The notes under the pieces are model-generated. The model had not been told where the DNA came from, made no database searches, and saw nothing but the letters and a program-made list of their open reading frames with translations. 17,019 nucleotides of DNA from Porogramme epimiltina (taxonomy: Eukaryota; Basidiomycota; Agaricomycetes; Polyporales; Polyporaceae): assembly GCA_900155495.1 (NCBI GenBank), contig FTLJ01001593.1, forward strand, positions 1 to 17,019, written 5' to 3'. The translations under genes were made by a program, and so were the position numbers. The number at the start of each line of letters is the position of its first letter. Within the stretch, counting starts at the first letter, position 1. Positions 11,734 through 17,019 of this stretch are shown here, one piece after another.

Positions 11734-12884
11734 TTATAGCGCATAGATGTCACAGCTCAGAACATCAACCGACCTTCCAAGAGCATCCTGGGTTCCCCAT
11801 CCTTTAATGATTACGTTAAAAATCTTCGGGAGGTCTTTCCACAGCGCATGCCGCTGTTGCGAGGCAAACTCCTGTGCGCGACGCCTGCACGACTCACATA
11901 GCGCATCTGTGGCGCGCGATATGATTTGCTCGAAGTCGGTGCTCAACGGATGCCAATTTTTGTGTGTTCCCTCGCTGGCGAAATTGGCCATAGACAGAAA
12001 GACCATCTCTTTGCAGCGACTCGGAGAGGAGCAGTCGGGATTCGAGCCAGCATGGGAGAAGAACCTTAACTGTTCCGCGACACCGCGCTGATCGAGGGTC
12101 GTGGTTGCAAGGCGCAGCCGCTCCATGTCCGCTTCATTGAGGTGCTCCGTTGTTTTGTTGGGCCGTTTCCACCCCTCCTGGACTGCTTCGCCAAGCTCAT
12201 AGCACGTGTATAGAGCCATAGGTAACAACCATGGCGTGGTCGTGAGGCGGGCAAGGACAACAGCGCCGATCGCGTGAGTGAACGTAACGTCGGCGAAGGG
12301 GGTTGCCTGGTTCCAAGCATCAATGTGGCTAGAGTAGTGATTCTGAAGAAGCCCGAGGCCTTGGTCCTTGAGGTCCTCTAGGCCATACTTGTGCGAAAGT
12401 TTTACAACTGCAAATGTGACGTCAAATGGGACGACGGGGTCGTGGTCGTAGAAACTTAGTCATGGCCCACGAGTGAGATAGAGGGCAATACAGTGGCATC
12501 AGGACAAATTGCTCACTACGTGTATTCGCTTGTAAATATAACTGCTAAGAGGATACCAAGGTCGTGAGGAGAGTCGGTGAGACGGACGGCGGGACAGCCA
12601 TCATAAACTTCGTCTTGTCCAGGACCGTGGGCGTCGAATATTTCCGCAAACTTCGCTGAGCGGGCTTTCAGCTGCTCCCGGTACACGCGAAATGCAGCCT
12701 GCTCCGCAACAAGGACAATGCTACCGTCTTTAAACCAGATCTTTCCGTCACGGATGACGCCCTTGAGGTCGCCAGACTTCTTGCGGGACTGTGCGGCTCG
12801 TGTCGATGCCGAAACAATCGGAACTGGATCCGGGTCGGATTTCCGAGCGCGTTTCGATGGGGGGCGGCCGGCGTCCTCGGACAT
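11734..12884 (-). CDS. Fungal BTB/POZ domain protein, two exons, 361 aa
   Basis: Exons on the minus strand are 12884-12520 and 12454-11734, joined across a 65-nt intron (donor GTAGTG, acceptor CTAAG) that splits codon 122. A basic, nuclear-signal-like run (KRARK, residues 11-15) precedes a BTB/POZ fold at about 45-150. The fold is marked by DGKIWFKDGSIVLVAE, FRVYREQL, CPAVRLTDSPHDL and, in exon 2, LSHKYGLEDLKDQ. The C-terminal part (about 190-361) carries spaced Cys (CSSPSRC and LCESCRRR), as in many agaricomycete BTB proteins. BTB domains mediate protein-protein contacts, often as Cullin-3 adaptors, but the partners of this expanded fungal group are not established. The length is usual for the group and the frame is intact, so I regard it as a functional gene. 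Confidence 0.85.
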
Positions 12885-13994
12885 GTTCGGCTGAGGTGGG
12901 TGAAGAAGAGGCAGAGAAGAAGGAAGAGCCAGTCTATGACAATGAGCATGACCAGTGTGGATATGACTGCGGGCGGCCTTGGTCGTCCTACAGGATGAAA
13001 AGGTACGCCGAGTCTGCTTATGTAATCCCTTTCTCGCTTACCGAATCTCCCCTCCAAGTCGAAGTTCTAGAGCTTGTTGTCTTGTTCCTCAGATCGACCA
13101 CCTGCAGCCGCCTTGCTACTCAGAAGCACAGACAGGCCAGTCTACATAATGACTAGCACACCCGCCTCAGTCTCTCCGGGCGCTCACCATCGCGGGCCCC
13201 ACGTCTCCACAATTCCTTCAATAGCAATAGCACCGAACTTACAGCGCCATGTCAAACCTAAAAACTGTAGGTTCTTGCGTCGAGTCTTATTGCCAATCTT
13301 CGTACAGTCATAGTGAGCACACCATCCGCTTCTTCATCCTACCGATATCTCTCAGCTGATAGTGCATAAACGGATGCCCGTTCCACTCGGTCTCACCAGA
13401 AAAACAGTTGAAACTTGAAGCTACAGTATGTTGCATACAAGTTGTACCGACAAAGTGCCATGAGAATATCTCCTATGAGCAGGCACAGAACGGCTACCTC
13501 TAGCGCTAAGACTAATCTCAATCTTATTAGAGCTCTCATGGGTGATGAGGACTTAGAACTACGTCAACGATGTGAGTCGTTCAATCTGCTCGACCTGTTC
13601 GCTCCCTTATCACAATGCCTCTTCAGATATATACTGCCTCCAGTAAGATCAGGTGGTACGGGGGTCGACGAGGCCTTCAATTTGGGCAGGCCAGATACAA
13701 GGAGCCGATCTCATCGGACACTCGCGAACATTGTCACGCTATATGCGCTGAGAGAAGCCGCAGCACTCTGTTTCTGCTCCAACACATGCGCCAAGAATTG
13801 CAGCTACTCAATGAAATCCATATAAGGCGCCGAACCAGAAGCTTCCATGCATTCATGTCCGGTAATCCTCGGCGGTATGCCATTCTACCTCGGTCACGTT
13901 CGCTGCTATCGTTGAACCTAGTTCAATCCTCGCAGACCAGATATAAACTGCAAGTGCCATCATTTCCCCGACCATCCCCTTCAACCTCGCAAAA
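12885..13994. other. Intergenic region upstream of the BTB gene; nothing recognisable
   Basis: About 1.1 kb without a supportable gene. The part next to 12884 should hold the BTB promoter. Open frames at 13415-13825 and 13615-14031 on the plus strand overlap each other in different frames and have no family-like sequence. The second runs across the end of the inverted-repeat element, which argues against it being a conserved gene. Confidence 0.4.
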
Positions 13995-14018
13995 CATCAG
14001 GAATGTGTCATGTGTCTT
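13995..14018 (+). repeat. Left terminal inverted repeat
   Basis: The repeat begins CATCAGGAATGTGTCA and ends TGTCTT. It is the inverted partner of 16887-16910, differing only at one T/C position (GTCATGTG here, GTCACGTG on the other side). Similarity falls off immediately outside it on both sides, which marks the element's boundary. A few further GGCTTG bases are shared inward. Confidence 0.75.
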
Positions 14019-14025
14019 GGGGGCG

Positions 14026-14185
14026 GCTTGAGCAAGCCCATAAGCACTGTAAGCCCATATAAGTCCGTAAGCCAGGGGCTTATAGAATAAGCCCTGGGCT
14101 TGGCCAAGCTAGGTGGGGGGGTACTGCCAAGCCCAGCTCTGCTGAGAACGGGCTTGGTCAAGCCCACCCAAGCCCGCTTAAGCTA
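14026..14185. repeat. Left subterminal AAGCCC/GGGCTT motif array
   Basis: At least eight copies of AAGCCC or its complement occur, with spacers such as CATAAGC, CATATAAGT and CTGGGC. A hairpin is formed by 14071-14083 against 14087-14099 (GCCAGGGGCTTAT, loop AGA, ATAAGCCCTGGGC; 11 of 13 pairs). Clustered subterminal motifs are typical transposase-binding sites in DNA transposons such as hAT, so a binding-site role is inferred. Confidence 0.6.
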
Positions 14186-14343
14186 CTGATAGGCCACACT
14201 CTGCACACCAAAATTGTATGTCTAGGGTGTAAACTATATGATATTGACGAATGCACATACATACATGACATACTACAAAATCTCGGTACTACAACATCTG
14301 ATACACGGGCCGGGTGCCCATCGAGAACGAGAAAGGGTCTTGA

Positions 14344-14796
14344 TTGGGGCGAGCAGTTCGAGGACGGGCGTTGGGTGGGTACGGAGGGTACGGGCAGGCG
14401 TCCAATGGTAGCCCACCACAGCAGCGGACGTCGTCCGCGCCGCCGCCGCCGATGCACCGCGGGTCCTCGCTACAGCAACGGCGGTCGTCGCAGTACTCGG
14501 TGCAGCTCACCCAGCCGCAGCTGCACAACCCAAACTCACCAGGGAGCGCGTCCAATCAGTCCTACGAGATCAGTGACCCGTCGCAAGTCGCGCCCCAACA
14601 GTACCCGCTCATCACCACTGGCGCGCCGCAGCTGCCACCGGAGGCCATGCCGCCCGAAGCGGTCGAGCAGCGGTGGCTCGCGCAACAGCAGGGCATGCAG
14701 ATGAATCACTCACCGACGTCGCCACCACCCCGGAAGGGGTCGCCGCCGTCCTCCCCATCATCACCGGGCTCGCGGCGGCCACGGTCCCGCAGGTGA
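14344..14796 (+). pseudogene. Coding-like Gln/Pro/Ser-rich segment, no start codon, unknown
   Basis: An open frame of about 150 codons reads as a low-complexity protein (GGYGGYGQASNG, then SSQYSVQLTQPQLHNPNSP, APQLPPEAMPPEAVEQRW), with G or C at most third positions. It has no ATG at its head. Just upstream a similar-quality frame (TGRVPIENEKGS) is cut by a TGA and shifts phase, as expected of a decayed gene copy. On the opposite strand a short tail ending PVYQML-stop at 14289, followed by a TGTATGTATG-type 3' end, also looks plausible, so the true coding strand is unsettled. I do not recognise a parent gene. Confidence 0.35.
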
Positions 14797-15250
14797 ACTG
14801 GTACGTGGCGGACAAGTGGGCGTACGGGCAACAAGGCAGTGGAGGCTGGCGGTCCCCGGGTGGTCGGTGTCGGTGACGGCGACGCCCTCAAAGCCCATGG
14901 TACCGATGAACGGGAAGGTGATGAAGGTGATGAGCGCACGCGGTGCCGGTGAGGAAGTCGAGCGAGGACGAGGACGTACCGCTGACGATGTGGCAGCAGC
15001 AAAGAAAGGAGTTCTGAGCCTGCCCACGCGCGGGGCAGGGGCTCCTTCCGTCTTCCCCCTCGGTTCGTCTCCCTATTTGGTTTCCGCTGCGTTTTTCTGC
15101 CCTCTGTCGGCGTGGGGGTTGGATTGCAGGCGTGGACGTGGGCAGGGCATGCACAAGGGAAGTTTAGGGCGAACATGAGGGGCTCCGGGGGAGGGCGGGC
15201 GTTGAGAATGGGCAAATGTGATGAGATGGGGAGACGACATACTATCACGG

Positions 15251-15713
15251 TCACGGCCGACGTCCACTCGTGAGTGAGTGCGAGTCGCAACCGAGAGAGT
15301 CGAGGCCGTGGGGCTCGGGGGCACTTCTGCACTTGTGCGAATCGAGCCCTGCGCGGACGATATGGACGTCCTCTTCGTACGGCTGGCGGATTTTGCCGTG
15401 CTGGGTCTCGAGGTCGTAGAGGTACTGGCGGACGATGGGTTGACCGGGCCGGTGACTCGATGTTGGGCGGGTGATGAGAGGCCAATCGGTGAGCGAAAAC
15501 GTAAGGGTAAAGAGGGTAAGGAACTTACCACTGTTCTTCTCCTTGCCTTTCTCCTAGCATCCCAGCGCGGCGGGTTGAAGCGCTGTGGCAACGGTGGCGG
15601 TCGGCGAGCTTGGAGATAGAGGGCTCGTCAGAAAGTTCAGTGGGGCGAAAAACGGAGGGGCGTATGGAGGGCTGGCGGCGGCGGTGGCGTAGAAGAGGGA
15701 GCAGGAGGACAAG
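15251..15713 (-). pseudogene. Coding-like two-exon fragment on the minus strand, unknown
   Basis: Reading leftwards from the palindrome, 15713-15529 is open (FRPTELSDEPSISKLADRHR) up to a consensus GTAAGT donor. A 73-nt candidate intron (15528-15456) leads to a second open stretch, 15455-15251, whose codons nearly all end in C or G (PIVRQYLYDLETQHGKIRQ, then YEEDVHIVRAGLDSH) before a TGA. No start codon lies in the open part and no domain is recognisable. The opposite strand also has open frames here (15278-15619), but with poorer third-position bias. It is best read as a gene fragment carried inside the inverted-repeat element. An intact unknown gene is possible. Confidence 0.4.
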
Positions 15714-15773
15714 TCAGAAGCGCCCAAGCATCGATGCCAGCTGGCGTCGATGTTTGGGCGCTTCTGACTTGTC
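15708..15773. repeat. 66-bp near-perfect palindrome with no spacer
   Basis: The arms are 15708-15740 and 15741-15773, joined at CCAG|CTGG. Of 33 positions 31 are exactly complementary. The two exceptions (15735 with 15746, and 15728 with 15753) would be G-U pairs in plus-strand RNA, so a transcript could fold into an uninterrupted 33-pair stem. As DNA it could extrude a cruciform. It sits between the minus-strand coding-like segment on its left and the plus-strand one on its right, near the middle of the right half of the putative transposon. Confidence 0.85.
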
Positions 15774-15779
15774 TCTCAG

Positions 15780-16228
15780 AGCCGCCGTCACTAGCGCCAT
15801 CCCAGCTGTGGATGCATCCTATCCAGCCCTCCCGATACCTGTCCGGCGTCCCGCAGGACGTCACGGAGTCTCAACGGAGCTCTGCTATGCCCGTCCCGCT
15901 CTACGACGGCTACGACGGCCCGATGTCCCCTCCCGCCCCTGCTCCAGTCGACATGGGCACGCAGCACTTGCGCCCGCCCCCACTCCACTCGCACCCGAAG
16001 CCGAAGCCCGCGGTCGATCCCGACACCTCCACTCCCATCACACGACACCTGAACACGAACCACGCACGCAAGTCCTCCCAGGCGGTGGACCCGTTCGTGA
16101 CGCCCTTCGACGATGAGCACGGTGTGCAGGCTGCTCCGTCGGGTCTGTGGCCCGCGCGGCCCCGCAGCACGTGCTCGAACGCGGCTTCGTCCACTCGGTC
16201 GAACCCGTTCATCGCCGTCGCAGTGTGA
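15780..16228 (+). pseudogene. Coding-like C-terminal segment on the plus strand, unknown
   Basis: The frame is open from the palindrome to a TGA at 16226-16228, with strong C/G third-position bias. A branch-site-like CTGAC and a pyrimidine tract in the palindrome's right arm end in CTCTCAG at 15779, an excellent acceptor, so this is probably a final exon. The translation is Pro/Ser-rich and likely disordered (SRYLSGVPQDVTESQRS, VPLYDGYDGPMSPP, DPFVTPFDDEHG, ending NPFIAVAV). No upstream plus-strand exon is convincing. A TACGTATGTATATT stretch at about 16426 resembles a fungal 3' end. It could be the last exon of an unknown gene or a captured fragment. Confidence 0.4.
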
Positions 16229-16799
16229 TGGGCCCTCTTCACGTATTCTTGATGCCCCCGCCACGTTCCTATCTCTTTCTCGTTTCCTCCTCTGCTCACC
16301 AGTTACGCATCGTGTATCGGACCCTCACGCTGTAGCCTCTAGTTGACTCCTCCTGCGCGCATTCGCTGTATATCCCCTACACATCCACCTTTTACAACTA
16401 ATATAGAAGCCATCTACTGACTGGTACGTATGTATATTATTTTGGTCGCTCGTTACTACCCTCACGCTGCTCGCTGTTATCCCTGGAGGTCCTCGCGTGT
16501 ATTTTTATTATCTTACTTCAGTCGTTTCTGCTGTGTCTACACACCCGGAGCTGCTGATGGCCAAGCGTGATCAGCCTCTACGCCATGAATGTTGTTACCC
16601 ATAAAAATTCGAGTGTGCGTCCTCGCTGCTTAATCCATATGTTAGAAAGCATAGTCGTTTAACTCACGAGACGTGCATTGACGAAGACTTCGTGCGCGAA
16701 CATCCAACGACACGTCTCACCGTCATCCTCGTCCGTCACATAAAGAAGAGGGAAGGGTGTGACGTATCAAGCCAGAAGGCACTTATCCGTGCCCACTAC
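16229..16799. other. 3' flank inside the inverted-repeat element; no gene seen
   Basis: After the TGA at 16226-16228 the sequence becomes T-rich and AT-richer, with short open frames only (for example 16147-16335) that shadow the preceding frame. It probably holds the 3' untranslated region of the plus-strand coding-like segment, then spacer before the right motif array. Confidence 0.35.
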
Positions 16800-16885
16800 A
16801 AGCCTGTGAGTAAGCCCATAAGCCCATAAGCCCACCAAGCCCAGGGCTTACGCGGCAAGCCCGGGGCTTACGCCCAAGCCCTCTC
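16800..16885. repeat. Right subterminal AAGCCC/GGGCTT motif array
   Basis: This is a tight run of AAGCCC units (three at about 9-10 bp spacing, TAAGCCCATAAGCCCATAAG), followed by self-complementary AAGCCC-AGGGCTT and AAGCCC-GGGGCTT pairs. It mirrors the left array, with a shared 16-mer at 16835-16850. The inferred role is transposase recognition or stem formation near the element's end. Confidence 0.65.
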
Positions 16886-16886
16886 T

Positions 16887-16910
16887 AAGACACGTGACAC
16901 ATTCCTGATG
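16887..16910 (-). repeat. Right terminal inverted repeat
   Basis: This is the complement of 13995-14018 with one mismatch, ending TGACACATTCCTGATG on the plus strand. Beyond 16910 the sequence (GTACGGCGCG) no longer matches the left flank. Confidence 0.75.
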
Positions 16911-17019
16911 GTACGGCGCGCTCGGGATACGAGTGCAAGACTGAATATATTCTGTACCTGTAGGTAGACGACGAAAGACTACATACAGAGTAAGTAAGCA
17001 GTAACGGAAAGGAAAGTAC
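16911..17019. other. Right flank of the element; nothing recognisable
   Basis: The last 109 bp have no coding signal, repeat or regulatory motif that I can support. Confidence 0.3.

Larger units (their letters stand above)
13995..16910. mobile_element. Putative non-autonomous TIR DNA transposon, about 2.9 kb, with GC-rich cargo
   Basis: The block is bounded by terminal inverted repeats of 24 bp (13995-14018 and 16887-16910) with one mismatch. Each is followed inward by arrays of AAGCCC/GGGCTT motifs, including a shared 16-mer TAAGCCCTGGGCTTGG in the same orientation relative to its end (14088-14103; complement at 16835-16850). If the true end is CAGGAATG, it resembles hAT-type termini. However, the 8 bp outside (CAAAACAT on the left, ATGGTACG on the right) do not match, so no target-site duplication supports this. 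The interior encodes no transposase that I can see. It contains coding-like stretches on both strands and a large central palindrome. A non-autonomous or Pack-type element is the best reading. An unusual inverted duplication of other origin is possible. Confidence 0.6.

Noticed and set aside
14026..14185. AAGCCC array as telomere-like repeat
   Set aside because: The unit is not the common fungal TTAGGG/CCCTAA and occurs in mirrored arrays next to inverted repeats, which fits transposon ends better.
14816..15178. 120-codon plus-strand frame and overlapping minus-strand hydrophobic frame (LITFITFPFIGTMGF)
   Set aside because: Both strands look partly coding but each breaks phase within about 100 codons. 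I could not settle a gene model, so neither is listed.
14706..15485. 259-codon minus-strand frame, Arg/Pro-rich
   Set aside because: It is long only because GC-rich DNA has few stops. Its codon third positions are less biased than the alternative minus frame, and the translation lacks protein-like features.
13990..16915. 8-bp target-site duplication expected of a hAT element
   Set aside because: The flanking octamers, CAAAACAT and ATGGTACG, do not match. Only a trivial AT dinucleotide is shared, so no superfamily was assigned.

Overview
The window looks like nuclear DNA from an agaricomycete fungus (Basidiomycota, plausibly a polypore). This rests on three intron-containing genes with 49-100 nt introns, GC-rich codon third positions, and two families expanded in mushroom-forming fungi (DUF6535 membrane proteins and fungal BTB/POZ proteins). 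The species cannot be named from the sequence.

Layout. Positions 1-265 are a pyrimidine-rich stretch. From 266 to about 3990 I see no gene. A GC-rich block at about 3990-4740 has open frames but nothing recognisable. A five-exon minus-strand gene (7656 down to 4812) encodes an 871-residue DUF6535 protein. It is divergent, across 671 bp, from a six-exon plus-strand gene (8328-11330) encoding an 896-residue coiled-coil protein of the ADIP / SSX2IP / Msd1 family, which anchors microtubules at spindle poles and centrosomes in other eukaryotes. That gene converges, across 403 bp, on a two-exon minus-strand gene (12884 down to 11734) for a 361-residue BTB/POZ protein. All exon junctions were placed by hand from GT/AG signals and reading-frame continuity.

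The most unusual part is the right end. A pair of 24-bp terminal inverted repeats (13995-14018 and 16887-16910, 23 of 24 matching) delimits a 2.9-kb block. Inside each end is an array of AAGCCC/GGGCTT motifs. The interior has no transposase. It holds GC-rich, coding-like stretches on opposite strands, which diverge from a 66-bp near-perfect palindrome with no spacer at 15708-15773. I read this as a non-autonomous DNA transposon that may carry captured gene fragments. No target-site duplication is visible, so its superfamily is open.

The three genes show no obvious shared pathway. One conserved cytoskeletal gene sits between members of two fast-evolving, lineage-expanded families, next to gene-poor, transposon-bearing DNA.
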